Source: JADKAV01 sp963733395 (lineage in GTDB: Bacteria > Actinomycetota > Actinomycetes > S36-B12 > UBA10799). Taken from it: a DNA stretch of 64,000 bases. The stretch spans positions 124,001 to 188,000 of the forward strand of contig CAVTCZ010000022.1 in the NCBI GenBank assembly GCA_963733395.1, written 5' to 3'. Position 1 is the stretch's first letter. Each line of letters begins with the position of its first letter. Under the pieces are notes generated by a model. That model was not told where the DNA came from. It saw only the letters and a list, made by a program, of their open reading frames with translations, and did not search any database. Below are positions 17,440-26,723 of this stretch, in pieces. Made by a program: the position numbers and the translations under genes.

Positions 17440-17468
17440 ACAATATCCCGCGGGCCCGAGCCTGCCAA
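17440..17468 (-). promoter_or_regulatory. ilvB operon promoter
   Basis: TTGGCA (17468-17463), 17-base spacer, TATTGT (17445-17440): five of six matches to the consensus -35 and an ideal spacer, the best promoter in the window. Transcription should begin at or next to the leader GTG 17433. Confidence 0.75.
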
Positions 17469-17500
17469 CTCGGGGGTGGGTTGGCCGTCGACGACGGCAA

Positions 17501-17815
17501 GCAGATTGCGCCACAGGCACCTTTCTTGCCGCTCACGCAATTTGCCCACGCAGGCGCCGGGCCACCCCACCCCCACCCACAGGCAGATTGCGCCACAGGC
17601 ACCTTCCTTGCCGCCCACGCAATTTGCCCACACAGGCGGGCGGGCCACCCCACCCCACCCACCAGCAGATTGCGCCACAGGCACCTTTCTTGCCGCCCAC
17701 GCAATTTGCCCACGCCAGGCGGCCGGGCCACCCCACCCCCACCCACGCAGCAGATTGCGCCACAGGCACCTTTCTTGCCGCCCACGCAATCTGCCCACGC
17801 CAGGCGGCGAAGCAT
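17501..17815. repeat. Four tandem cruciform repeats, 82-85 bp unit (A-element)
   Basis: Units start at 17501, 17583, 17665 and 17750. Each contains GCAGATTGCG, an inner GGCA..TGCC pair, and CGCAATTTGCC (CGCAATCTGCC in the last), i.e. nested inverted repeats with a 25-base interior, followed by a C-rich spacer (GGGCCACCCCACCCCCACCCA). Right arms are at 17536-17546, 17618-17628, 17700-17710 and 17785-17795. The array fills the space between divergent ilvB and the AbiEi/DUF559-like gene. Related single and double copies occur at 18763-18809 and 51631-51910. Regular spacing and near identity suggest recent tandem growth. Confidence 0.9.
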
Positions 17816-17873
17816 CTGTCCACAGATATCCACGCTGGCCGTCGGTGAACCGTGATCTGTCACAGAGTGGGAC

Positions 17874-18788
17874 ATGCCTCGCCTCAGCCCACGTAGTCGC
17901 TACCTGCTGGCCACGCAACGAGACGTCATCGGCCGGTGGCAGATGACTGCCGGCGAGGCGAGGGCAGCGAGTCGGGCGGCGCGCATGGGCACCTGGCAGA
18001 TGCTCACCAACCACGTGTACCTGGCGACGCGTTCGGCACCGACAGACGAACAGCGCATGTGGGCCGCAGTCCTGCACGGCGGGCCGGAGGCACGATTGGC
18101 CGGACGTAATGCGCTCACCCTGCACGGGTGGTCCCAGCCCATCGCCGCACCCTTCGACATCGTCATCCCGCGGTCGAGTTCACGTCGGCTCAATCCGCCC
18201 TGGCTGAAGGTGCACCACGACCTTCGCCTGGCGGGGCCACCTCAATCGCCGGCGCGGGTCGACGTCCACGAGGCCGTCGTGCAGTCAGCCGCATGGGCAC
18301 GCACCGATCGCGAGGCGATGTTCATCGTTATCTCCGCCCTGCAGCAACGCTTGGTGACGGCGCCTCGGGTTCTGCTCACCGTGAGGCCGAACACCAGACG
18401 ACGAGGTTTGATCGCGTTCATCATCGGCGAGTTCCTCGATGGCGTGGACAGTCTCAACGAACTTGACTTCGGGTCGTTGTGCCGCCGCTTCGGTGTTCCG
18501 CAACCCACCCGGCAGACTCGGATCCTGGACAGCACCGGCAAATGCCGCTCGATCGACGTGGAGTTCGAGACGTGGGACGGGAGGATCCTGCACGTCGAGA
18601 TCGAGGGCATGCACCACCTGGATCCGGAAACCTACCTGGACGACATCGATCGCCACAACAGCCTGGCCCTCACCCGACGCAAGCCGTACCTCAGGGTGTT
18701 CTCGTACACGCTGCGCTTCGAACCTGCGGTTTTCATGGCGCAACTGCGCACCGAAGTGGTTGGGCAGAATGCGCGACAGGCAAGTTAG
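17874..18788 (+). CDS. AbiEi-like N-terminal / DUF559 (VSR-nuclease-like) C-terminal protein
   Basis: A 304-residue protein not assignable to a named gene. Residues 10-100 (DVIGRWQMTAGEARAASRAARMGTWQMLTNHVYL..., ..AGRNALTLHGW) resemble the AbiEi-type antitoxin/winged-helix domain common in actinobacteria. Residues about 215-290 have the DUF559/very-short-patch-repair-like pattern: Asp228 in SIDVEF, Glu242 and Glu244 in VEIEGMHH, then DDIDRHN, which could be a PD-(D/E)XK-type metal site. No AbiEii partner toxin lies nearby. The gene is bracketed by A-element repeats, and its last eight or so codons are inside one of them. ATG 17874 lacks a good ribosome binding site. Confidence 0.75.
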   Translation: MPRLSPRSRYLLATQRDVIGRWQMTAGEARAASRAARMGTWQMLTNHVYLATRSAPTDEQRMWAAVLHGGPEARLAGRNALTLHGWSQPIAAPFDIVIPRSSSRRLNPPWLKVHHDLRLAGPPQSPARVDVHEAVVQSAAWARTDREAMFIVISALQQRLVTAPRVLLTVRPNTRRRGLIAFIIGEFLDGVDSLNELDFGSLCRRFGVPQPTRQTRILDSTGKCRSIDVEFETWDGRILHVEIEGMHHLDPETYLDDIDRHNSLALTRRKPYLRVFSYTLRFEPAVFMAQLRTEVVGQNARQAS

Positions 18789-18809
18789 TTGTCCCCCACG
18801 CAATCTGCC
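18763..18809. repeat. Single A-element overlapping the 3' end of the DUF559-like gene
   Basis: GGCAGAATGCG (18763-18773) and CGCAATCTGCC (18799-18809), one mismatch, same arm sequences and similar interior length as the array at 17501-17815. The stop codon (18786-18788) lies in its loop. It sits between convergent genes and could act as a terminator. Confidence 0.75.
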
Positions 18810-18826
18810 GACGAATCAGGCGCGCC

Positions 18827-19165
18827 CTACAGCGCGTCCGGGCCGCGCTCGCCGGTACGCACCCGCACGATCGCCTCCACCGGTACCACCCAGACCTTGC
18901 CGTCGCCGATCTTGCCGGTACGCGCCGCGGACACCAGCACGTCGACGATGTGGGCGGCGTCCTCGTCCTCGACGACGACCTCGAGGCGCACCTTGGGCAC
19001 GAGGTCCACCACGTACTCCGCCCCGCGGTACACCTCGGTGTGCCCGCGCTGCCGGCCGTACCCGGAGGCCTCGGTCACCGTCATGCCCTCCACGCCCTGC
19101 GCCTGCAGCGCCTCCCGGACCCGGTCGAGTGCGTGCGGCTTGATGACCGCGGTGATCAACTTCAT
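18827..19165 (-). CDS. glnB: Nitrogen regulatory P-II protein
   Basis: 112-residue trimeric signal protein that senses 2-oxoglutarate and ATP/ADP. MKLITAVIKPHALDRVREAL is the P-II N-terminus. The T-loop RGHTEVYRGAEY carries the Tyr that is nucleotidylated in relatives, and the C-terminal TGKIGDGKVWVVPVEAIVRVRTGERG is intact. ATG 19165 with GGGAG upstream is chosen over an upstream in-frame start. It stands alone: no amtB or glnD is next to it, so its partner here is unknown; glnK is an equally valid symbol. Confidence 0.93.
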   Translation of the reverse strand: MKLITAVIKPHALDRVREALQAQGVEGMTVTEASGYGRQRGHTEVYRGAEYVVDLVPKVRLEVVVEDEDAAHIVDVLVSAARTGKIGDGKVWVVPVEAIVRVRTGERGPDAL

Positions 19166-19250
19166 GGCAACTCCCAACCCGAACCAACCGGAGACCGCAC
19201 GGCCAACATACCGACCGCGGACACCCCTTGCCGGGCAGCTGCCGGCCTGG

Positions 19251-20120
19251 TCAGCCGAGCCCTCCCGCGACCGCCACCACCTCGTCCAGCACCCCCGGGT
19301 CGGCGTCCAACTCCGGATCGCCCGGTCGCGGATCGTGCAGCACCAGGTCGGTCATTCCCGTCCGTTCACAGATCTCGAGCAGGTCGCGGACCACTGAGAG
19401 GTCGGACAAGCGGTGGCTCGACAGGAGCACCCGGTCGAGGTCATCGGGGTCCCGGCCGGCCCGCTCACACTGCCGGGTCAACACCTGCGCCTGCGCGGCC
19501 ACGCTCGCCTCGAGGTCGGCCAGCGTCTCGTCGCCCTCCCGGCCGAAGGTGACCCAGCCCTGCCCGTAGCGGGCCGCCAGGCCCAGCGTCCGCGGTCCGG
19601 CAGCGGCCACCAGGAACGGCACCCGGGGCTGCTGCACCGGCGACGGGATGTTCTGGGCGCCGTCCACCGGGTAGCGGGGGTTGGCCGTCGAGTAGGTGGG
19701 GGTGGTCAGCAGCCCGTCGAGCACCTCCAGGAAATCCGCCAACCGGTCGGCGCGTTCGCGCGGGCTGAGCACCGGTTGTCCCAGCACCGTCGCGTCGAAG
19801 CCGATGCCGCCGGCACCGATGCCCAGGGTCAGCCGGCCATCACTGATGTGGTCCAGCGTGAGCGCATCCTTGGCCAACGTGACCGGGTGCCGGAAGTTGG
19901 GGGACGCGACCATCGTCCCGAGGCGGATCCGGCTGGTGGCGGCCGCGATGCCGGTCAGCCAGGGCACGGCACCGAACCACGGCCCGTCCCGGAACCGGCG
20001 CCAGGACAGATGGTCGTAGGTCCACAGGTGGGCGAACCCCAACTGCTCAAGGTGCCGGGCCCGGGCCACCGCCACCGGCCAGGGGTCGGCCGGCAGCATG
20101 GCAATCCCGATGCGGACCAC
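19251..20120 (-). CDS. LLM class (F420-dependent type) oxidoreductase
   Basis: A 289-residue luciferase-like TIM-barrel flavin/F420 enzyme. Family signs are GFAHLWTYDHLSW near the N-terminus, SRIRLGTMVASPNFRHPVTLAKDALTLDHISDGRLTLGIGAG, and PFLVAAAGPRTLGLAARYGQGW in the middle. Cofactor choice (F420 or FMN) cannot be settled from sequence alone. GTG 20120 is only 3 bases after the ilvD stop, so the gene is the second member of an ilvD operon. Confidence 0.85.
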   Translation of the reverse strand: MVRIGIAMLPADPWPVAVARARHLEQLGFAHLWTYDHLSWRRFRDGPWFGAVPWLTGIAAATSRIRLGTMVASPNFRHPVTLAKDALTLDHISDGRLTLGIGAGGIGFDATVLGQPVLSPRERADRLADFLEVLDGLLTTPTYSTANPRYPVDGAQNIPSPVQQPRVPFLVAAAGPRTLGLAARYGQGWVTFGREGDETLADLEASVAAQAQVLTRQCERAGRDPDDLDRVLLSSHRLSDLSVVRDLLEICERTGMTDLVLHDPRPGDPELDADPGVLDEVVAVAGGLG

Positions 20121-20123
20121 CGA

Positions 20124-21798
20124 TCAGTCGCAGACTGCCCCGCGCGACGCCGAGCCGACCAGCCGGGCGTACTTGTGCAGCACGCCGCGCTGGTAGCGGT
20201 TGGGCAGCGGCTGCCAGCCCTCCCGGCGGGCGGCGAGTTCCGCCTCGTCGACCAGCAGGTCCAGGGTGCGGGCGGTGAGGTCGATGCGCACCCGGTCGCC
20301 GTCCCGGATGAACGCGATCGGTCCGCCATCCACCGCCTCCGGGGCGACGTGCCCCACGCACAGGCCGGTGGTCCCACCCGAGAACCGGCCGTCGGTGATC
20401 AGCATGCACGTCCTGGCCGAGGCCGGCGCCCTTGATCGCGCCGGTGATCATGAGCATCTCCCGCATGCCGGGGCCGCCCTTGGGGCCCTCGTAGCGGATG
20501 ACCACCACATCGCCGGCCTGGATGGTGCCGTCCTCGAGCGCAGCCATGGCCGCCTGCTCGCGCTCGAACACCCGCGCGGAACCCTCGAAGACGTCCACGG
20601 GCACCCCGGCGCTCTTGACCACCGCACCCTCGGGGCACAACGAGCCGGACAGCACCGTGATCCCACCATGGGTGTCCAGCGCCGAGCCGACCGCGTGCAG
20701 GATCTTCCCGTCGGGGTCGGACGGCTCGAGCTCGGCGAGGTTCTCGGCGACCGTGTGGCCGGTGACCGTGAGGGCATCGCCGTGCAGCAAGCCGGCGTCG
20801 AGCAGCGCCTTCATGACCACCGGCACCCCACCGACCTTGTCCACGTCGCTCATCACGTAGCGGCCGAACGGCTTGAGGTCGCCGAGCAGCGGCACCCGCG
20901 ACCCGATGCGGTGGAAGTCCTCGAGTTCGAGGTCCACGTCGGCCTCATGGGCCATCGCCAGCAGGTGCAGTACCGCATTGGTGGAGCCGCCGAGGGCCAT
21001 CAGGACCGTGATGGCGTTCTCGAAGGCCTCCCGGGTCATGATCTGGCGGGCGGTGATGCCCTGCCGGATGAGGTTGACGACGGCCTCCCCGGAGCGCCGG
21101 GCGTAGGTGTCGCGGCGGCGGTCGACGGCGGGCGGCGCGGCCGAACCGGGCAGCGACAGCCCCATGGCCTCACCGATGCTGGCCATGGTGTTGGCCGTGT
21201 ACATACCGCCGCAGGCACCTTCCCCCGGACAGATCGCGCGCTCGATCTCATCGACCTCCGCGCGGGTGATCAACCCCCGCGCACACGCTCCGACCGCCTC
21301 GAAGGCGTCGATGATCGTCACATCCTTGTCCCCCACCTTGCCCGGCAGGATCGAGCCGGCGTAGACGAACACCGCCGACACATCCAGGCGGGCGGCAGCC
21401 ATCATCATCCCGGGCAGGCTCTTGTCGCAGCCGGCGAACGTGACCATGCCGTCGAGCATCTCGGCGTTCATGACGGTCTCGACGGAGTCGGCGATGATCT
21501 CCCGGCTGACCAGCGAGAAGTGCATACCCTCGTGGCCCATGCTGATCCCGTCCGACACCGAGATCGTCCCGAACTGCAGCGGGAAACCGCCAGCTGCGTG
21601 CACACCCTCCTTGGCGGCCTTGGCCAGGCGGTCCAGCGACAGGTTGCAGGGGGTGATCTCGTTCCAACTCGACGCCACCCCGATCTGGGGCTTGTCGAAG
21701 TCCTCGTCGCTCATGCCGACCGCCCGCAGCATGCCGCGGGCGGGGGCGCGCTCCAGACCATCGGTGACAACGGAACTGCGGGGTTTCATGTCGGCCAT
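20124..21798 (-). pseudogene. ilvD: Dihydroxy-acid dehydratase, one frameshift
   Basis: Third shared enzyme of branched-chain amino acid synthesis, an Fe-S dehydratase. The frame from ATG 21798 is canonical through VTFAGCDKSLPGMMMAAARL (cluster Cys), CPGEGACGGMYTANTM and PGMREMLMITGAIKGAGLGQDV, then breaks at about 20406. MLITDGRFSGGTTGLCVGHVAPEA through to the true C-terminus continues in the next frame; dropping one C between GTG and ATG repairs it. Corrected length is 557 residues. The start is probably leaderless (TAATCT, 6 bases, ATG). The break is in a highly conserved site and most likely a sequence error. Confidence 0.93.
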
Positions 21799-21804
21799 GG
21801 CGCC

Positions 21805-21810
21805 AGATTA
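21805..21810 (-). promoter_or_regulatory. -10 box for ilvD
   Basis: TAATCT on the minus strand, then GGCGCC and the ATG at 21798. No ribosome binding site. No branched-chain leader peptide was found upstream of ilvD, unlike ilvB and leuA. Confidence 0.5.
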
Positions 21811-22017
21811 GCCGCCGGCGCCGACCCACCCCGATCAGGCAGCCTGCGGTGCGGCCCGCGCGTTCCAAACGCCGGCGAGCGGCCGCCACCGGCGAAGATC
21901 GGAGCGCCAGTCCTATCCGGGAGCAAGAAGCGGCCCGACTTCGGCCCCCAGCTGGATTCTCGCCCCGCCTTCGGGCCGCAGCCGTGACACCGCGGGCCGC
22001 CTGCGACACTTGATCCG

Positions 22018-22981
22018 ATGTACTCGACCTTCACCTTCACCAGCGCCGACGGCACCGAGCTGCTCGGCTGGACCAACGACGGCGACGGCCCCGCGGTCGT
22101 GGTCTGCAACGGCCTGGGCGTGCCCCCCGAGGCCTGGCCGCGGCTGCTGGATCCCCACTGCGGCTACCGGGTCGTCGGGCTGGAACCACCGGGGCGGACT
22201 CGGGTCGGGCCGACCGGCGGATCCGCAGCGCATCCGGGTCGAGGACCACGTCGCCGATGCCCTGGCCCTGATGGCGCACACCGGGGTGGACGAGGCGCTG
22301 CTGGTCGCGTGGTCGCTGGGCGTCAACGTCAGTTTCGAGATCGCCGCCGAACACCCGGAGAAGGTCGCCGGCATGCTGATGTGCGCGGGCGTCCCCGGGG
22401 GGACGTACGAAGCGGCTTTCGCGACGCTCATGGTCCCCAGACCGTTGCGCAAGACCTCCGGACTGCTGGTCAGCCGCACGGGTCAACTGCTGGGCAGGCC
22501 GCTGACCCTGCTCGCGCGCAGCGTGCCCAAGGGCAACGCCTTCGGGGAGATCCTGCGCCACAGCGGCTTCATGATGCCCAGCGCCCAGACCAAGGACGTC
22601 GTGCCGTGGATCCGCTCGTTCCTCGAGCACGACTTCGAGTGGTACTTCCGGCTCATGGTCGCCGCTGCCGACCACGAACCGATGGACCCGTCCTTCGTCA
22701 CGTGCCCGATCACCGTGGTGGCCGGCGGTTTCGACGTCATGACCTCGATGCGCGACGTCGTGGCCTTCGCCGACAAGATCGAGCACGCCGAGGTGCACGT
22801 CCTGCACGGCACACACTTCATCCCGCTGGAGTTCCCGGACGAGATCATGGCGATGCTCGACGGACTGCTCATGCGCAGCGACCTCGCCAAGCCGGCCGAC
22901 CTGGTCGAGCGGGCAGCCGAGGAGGCGCGCACCCTGGCCGACACGGTGATCGACCTGCGGGACTCGACCCGCGCCGGATAG
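22018..22981 (+). pseudogene. Alpha/beta hydrolase, one frameshift
   Basis: Corrected length is 320 residues. The N-terminal part MYSTFTFTSADGTELLGWTNDGDGPAVVVCNGLG is in one frame up to ..GYRVVG (about 22179). WNHRGGLGSGRPADPQRIRVEDHVADALALM and the rest, including VAWSLGVNVSFEIAAEHPEKV, continue in the next frame; one extra G in a GGG run explains it. The nucleophile-elbow region reads AWSLGVNV, a Ser embedded in S-L-G. A C-terminal His candidate lies in VLHGTHFIPLEFPDEI. The fold is clear; the substrate is unknown. Confidence 0.8.
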
Positions 22982-23021
22982 TCGCCGCGACGTGGCGAGG
23001 GTGCGGGTGCGGGCTCCCGCA

Positions 23022-24020
23022 CTACAGCGCCGACATCGCCTGCCACTGCTTCCAGGGGTAGTTCCAGTACGCGCCCGGCACGCCATTGGTCGTCTCCATC
23101 GGGCGGCCGGTGTTGGTGGTGACGGTCACGTCGCCGGGCTGGACGTGGTTGAAGAACCACTTCGCCGGACCGACGTTGAGGTTGGTGCAGCCGTGGGAGC
23201 CGTTCCAGTACCCGATCCGGGAGGCCGCCCACGGGGCGCCGTGGATGAACTCCCCGGACGGCGTGATGCGCACCGCGTAGGGCACCTGCAGGTCGTAGTA
23301 CTCGTTGGTCAGCCCCAACTGGTCGCTGGTCATGCGGATCCAGCGGTACTTCTCACCGGTGATGATCTTGACGCCGGAGCGGGTGTCGAAGCCCGGTTTG
23401 CCCAGGCTGACACCGAACACCTTGACCAGGGTGCCGTTGCGGAAGACCCGCATCTGGTGGGTGTTGGAGTTGATCCGCGCGATGAACGAGCGGGCGGTGC
23501 GGAAGGAGTCGACCCGGGTCGTGGTCTTGCCGCCGACCCACCTGGTCGACGCATCGGCGTTGAGCGGGACCTTGCGCAGATCCAACTGCACGTCGATGCG
23601 GGTCTTCCCCGGCCAGAAGTCCTTCGGCCGATAGACCGCCGTGGTACTGCTCATCCAGGCCCAGGAGCCGGGCGGCAGCGGGTCCGGCGAGGTGACCCGC
23701 ATGGCGGCTTCAGCCTTGGCCTTGTACCGGATCGGCGCGGAGAAAGTGGCAGTGATGAGTTGGCCGACACCAACCTCGCCCTCGCTCGGCGTGATGGTCA
23801 CCTGTACCCGCTGCAGGGTCTTCTGCGGCTCGCTCTTGGTCGGCTTGGGCGACTTCGTCGGCGACGGCGACGGCGTGACAGTCGGCGACGGCGACGGGAC
23901 TGGGCTCGGGGCCGCGCACGCGGGCGCAGTGACGCCCACCACACCGGCACCCACGAGGGCGATCAAACGGACAAGAAGCACCCTTCCAGTGTGCGGCACG
24001 GTTGGGGCGTCGGCAGACAT
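23022..24020 (-). CDS. Secreted L,D-transpeptidase (YkuD) with Ig-like domain
   Basis: Peptidoglycan 3-3 cross-linking enzyme of the cell wall, 332 residues. The N-terminal hydrophobic segment (about residues 13-33) ends at Cys35 in TAPAC, a weak lipobox, so it may be a lipoprotein. A Pro/Ser/Thr-rich linker follows, then the Ig-like bacterial LdtMt-type domain (ITPSEGEVGVGQLITATFSAPI) and the YkuD domain with HGAPW and catalytic S275-H276-G277-C278 in GSHGCTNL. ATG 24020 shares one base with the upstream stop (TGATG). GTG 23981, right before the hydrophobic stretch, is another possible start. Confidence 0.9.
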   Translation of the reverse strand: MSADAPTVPHTGRVLLVRLIALVGAGVVGVTAPACAAPSPVPSPSPTVTPSPSPTKSPKPTKSEPQKTLQRVQVTITPSEGEVGVGQLITATFSAPIRYKAKAEAAMRVTSPDPLPPGSWAWMSSTTAVYRPKDFWPGKTRIDVQLDLRKVPLNADASTRWVGGKTTTRVDSFRTARSFIARINSNTHQMRVFRNGTLVKVFGVSLGKPGFDTRSGVKIITGEKYRWIRMTSDQLGLTNEYYDLQVPYAVRITPSGEFIHGAPWAASRIGYWNGSHGCTNLNVGPAKWFFNHVQPGDVTVTTNTGRPMETTNGVPGAYWNYPWKQWQAMSAL

Positions 24021-24916
24021 CAGGGCGCGACTTTGCGCGCCACAGCCTTCCCTGATTTCAGGTAGACCCGCCAGGCGTGGTAGGTCTTCGAGTAGGGATT
24101 GCGGCCGAAGACCAGCACCCCATTGCGCAGTTGCCGCACCTTCAGCGGCACTGCCCGCTGGGTGGGTAGTGCGGCTCGAGTCGTCGCGTCGATGGCCGCA
24201 AGGGTGGGCTCATCGGCGTTCACATCGGCTGCCACCTGCCGCGTCAATGCCCGCAGTGTGTCGTTCAGCGAGGCAGCTTGTGAGGCCTTCTGCCAGGAGG
24301 CGAATGTGAGCGCCCCGGTGGGTGCAGTCACGGTCTGCGCGGAGTACGAGAACTGCGTGTCGTCCCAACTCAGAAGGCGGCCCTGCCCATCGGTGACCAC
24401 CACGACCGAGCCCTGGGGCGGCACCGTGAACGTCCAGGTCGAACCGTCTCGCTGCACCTCGTCGAAGGCCCCATCCAGGGACTGCGTGCACGCTCCGTCG
24501 ATCGCCACCGCGGCGACCCGGGACTGTTCGAATGTGGCCGCCCAGCCCTGCGCCGGGGAGTCGAAACGGCCGCTGTTCAGCCACCATGTGGCCTTCGGAC
24601 GCTTGAGGTATCGCAGCGCCTTTCGGCGGTCCTTGGGGCGCACGTCGTCGTCAGCGATCGCACCGAACGTTCCGGTATCCGCGAGCACCACGCGGTTGGT
24701 CGTCGCGCCCGTGACGTCGAAGCGTCCCGGTGCAAGAGTCACGGTCGAGGTCGACCGGACGATCGAGCCGCCCTCGGCCAGCGCAGCCGCCGATGCGGTG
24801 CATGCCTGGCTCACGGCCTGCAGCGCCTGGTCCAGGGGCACCGTGTCGGCGTGGGCGGGCGCAACTGAGGCACCCCCCAGCAGGGCCATGGTGACTGCGA
24901 CGACTGCCTTGCGCAT
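24020..24916 (-). CDS. Secreted protein of unknown function (298 aa)
   Basis: Not recognised. A clear signal peptide MRKAVVAVTMALLGGASVAPAHA (cleavage after AHA) precedes a beta-rich body. Only two Cys are visible (TASQAC-like near residue 39 and DGACTQ), which could form a disulfide outside the cell. The layout (two strands-rich halves, VVLADTGTFGAIADD, FSYSAQTVTAPTGALTFASW) is loosely like LolA/LppX-type lipid-binding folds but that is a guess. It is co-transcribed with and overlaps the L,D-transpeptidase gene, so an envelope role is plausible. Confidence 0.75.
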   Translation of the reverse strand: MRKAVVAVTMALLGGASVAPAHADTVPLDQALQAVSQACTASAAALAEGGSIVRSTSTVTLAPGRFDVTGATTNRVVLADTGTFGAIADDDVRPKDRRKALRYLKRPKATWWLNSGRFDSPAQGWAATFEQSRVAAVAIDGACTQSLDGAFDEVQRDGSTWTFTVPPQGSVVVVTDGQGRLLSWDDTQFSYSAQTVTAPTGALTFASWQKASQAASLNDTLRALTRQVAADVNADEPTLAAIDATTRAALPTQRAVPLKVRQLRNGVLVFGRNPYSKTYHAWRVYLKSGKAVARKVAP

Positions 24917-24923
24917 GCCGCCC

Positions 24924-24929
24924 AGGGTA
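24924..24929 (-). promoter_or_regulatory. -10 box for the secreted protein/L,D-transpeptidase pair
   Basis: TACCCT on the minus strand, 7 bases, ATG 24916; no ribosome binding site. Confidence 0.45.
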
Positions 24930-24963
24930 CCTCCGGTTCAACGACGTCCGGGACGGCTGCCGG

Positions 24964-25818
24964 TCATCGGTGCAACTGCGTGATGTGAACGTCCACGCCC
25001 AGACCTTGGCTGGCGCCCCCGGCGTAGATGCCCTTGAGCGGCGGGACGTCGGCGTAGTCGCGGCCGCGGGCGACGAGCACGTGGGCCGCACCGACCGTCC
25101 GGTCGTTGGTCGGGTCGAGGCCCTCCCAGCCGCCGTTCCAGACCTCGACCCAGGCGTGGGACTCCCCCCGGACGGTCTCGCCCACGGCTTCCTCCTCGAC
25201 ATGCAGGTAGCCGGAGACGTAGCGGGCCGGGATGCCGGCCGAGCGCAGCAGCGAGAGCATCGCGTGGGCGAAGTCCTGGCATACCCCACTGCCTGCCGCC
25301 CACGCCTCGCCGGCGGTGGTGGAAACGTTCGTGGAACCGGCTGCGTACCAGATCCGGTCGCGCACCATCTCGTTGCACAACCGCACCGCGTCCGCGGGCG
25401 TCGCCTGGTCGCGCAATTGAGTCACCAGATCTGCCCGGCTCTCATCGGCTCTCGCGTCGTCGACGTAGGAGCTCGTGACCAGGTACTCGCACCATCGGTC
25501 CAGCACGTGCTCGTCGGCCAGCGCTTCCCAACTGACACCGGGCGCCCGCACGTATCCACCAGCGGTGTCGACCGTGCTGGTCGCGATGACCTCGAGCACG
25601 TCGTGCGGCTCATGGGTGTCGAAGGATTCGACCCGGGCCCCCCAGTAGTCGGTGTAGACGAGCACAGCGGCGCGCGGTTCCACCCGCAACTCATGGGCGA
25701 TGAGCACCTGTCCGTCGTCGTCGAGCGGCGTCATCCGGACCTCGTTGAACGATGAGACCACCGGCGAGGCGTAGCGGTAGCCCGTACGGTGCTGGATGCG
25801 CAGCCGACGACCCGGCAT
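24964..25818 (-). CDS. Transglutaminase-like family protein
   Basis: A 284-residue papain-fold protein with an N-terminal bacterial transglutaminase-like beta domain (RLRIQHRTGYRYASPVVSSFNEVRMTP). The catalytic triad is visible: Cys in GSGVCQDFAHAML, His in GESHAWVEVW and Asp in GLDPTND. ATG 25818 shares a base with the stop of the alpha-E gene (TGATG). It is the last gene of the conserved ATP-grasp / alpha-E / transglutaminase cassette, proposed in the literature to make or cut amide-linked peptides; the product is unknown. Confidence 0.9.
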   Translation of the reverse strand: MPGRRLRIQHRTGYRYASPVVSSFNEVRMTPLDDDGQVLIAHELRVEPRAAVLVYTDYWGARVESFDTHEPHDVLEVIATSTVDTAGGYVRAPGVSWEALADEHVLDRWCEYLVTSSYVDDARADESRADLVTQLRDQATPADAVRLCNEMVRDRIWYAAGSTNVSTTAGEAWAAGSGVCQDFAHAMLSLLRSAGIPARYVSGYLHVEEEAVGETVRGESHAWVEVWNGGWEGLDPTNDRTVGAAHVLVARGRDYADVPPLKGIYAGGASQGLGVDVHITQLHR

Positions 25819-26723
25819 CAGAAGCTCCACACGATCGTCCCGACCGGACGGAAGAAGGCAGCGGCCACGACGTCGGACGCCCGGGCGCTGGACTGCTGGA
25901 CCAGTTCCACGAGGGTGTCCACCTCATCGGCCAACGGGTCCACGGCGTACTCCAACTGCGAGCGCAGCAGACCGACCTCTCGCAGCAGATCGCCGCCGTC
26001 ACTGGCCCCGCGCGCGGCCAGACCCCGCACCGCCTCCTCGGCGTTGGAGGAACTCACCCGCATGGACCGGGGGAAGTCGCCATCGAGCAGCAGGAACTTG
26101 CGCACCTCGTCGCCGGTCATGGGGTGCTGGGTCCGCAGGAAGGCGTTGAGCGCCGCTGCCGACCGCAGCGTGGCGACCGGCCCACCCTCGGGCCACAACT
26201 GGTCGTGCCGGACCGCGAGCACGCGGGCCATCATGTCCAACCGCTCCAGGGAACGCCCCAACGACAGGAACAGGTAGCCCTCATCGCGCGGGACGGTCCA
26301 GTCGATCTGTCCCACGACCACCGCCAGCCGCTCGACGACCCGGTACAGCGCGTAGGCCGGGCTGGTCGCAACGATCGGACCGCGGATGCCTGCCAGGTGC
26401 GCGGCGTTGAGGGCCTCGAACACGTCTGCGGACAGCGACTCCCGCACACCACGGGCGTTCTCGCGGGCCATGGTGATCGAACCCGAGATGGTCGCCGGAT
26501 CCGAGGCATTGCCGACGACGGCGCTCACGAGGTCGCCGGCATCGGACGCCGACTGCGGCGGCAACGAGAGAGCATCCAGCAGCACCGCCGCGGCGAGTTC
26601 CTCGGGAACCGTCCGCTCCTCGACCATGAGTTGGTGATGCTCGGCCAGCAGGCGGGATGTGGCCTCGGCGCGCTCGAGGTAGCGACCGATCCAGAAGTAC
26701 GACTCGGCGATGCGGCTCAACAT
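25818..26723 (-). CDS. Alpha-E domain-containing protein (DUF403)
   Basis: 301 residues, all-helical. The start MLSRIAESYFWIGRYLERAEATSRLLAEHHQ is the alpha-E signature. It contains no catalytic motif I recognise and is thought to work together with the neighbouring ATP-grasp ligase. It overlaps the ATP-grasp gene by 7 bases and the transglutaminase gene by one, so the three are one translation unit. Confidence 0.92.
   Translation of the reverse strand: MLSRIAESYFWIGRYLERAEATSRLLAEHHQLMVEERTVPEELAAAVLLDALSLPPQSASDAGDLVSAVVGNASDPATISGSITMARENARGVRESLSADVFEALNAAHLAGIRGPIVATSPAYALYRVVERLAVVVGQIDWTVPRDEGYLFLSLGRSLERLDMMARVLAVRHDQLWPEGGPVATLRSAAALNAFLRTQHPMTGDEVRKFLLLDGDFPRSMRVSSSNAEEAVRGLAARGASDGGDLLREVGLLRSQLEYAVDPLADEVDTLVELVQQSSARASDVVAAAFFRPVGTIVWSF

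Noticed and set aside
17501..17815. CRISPR array
   Set aside because: The units are nearly identical over their whole 82-85 bp, with no variable spacers, and no cas gene is present; they are tandem palindromic repeats.
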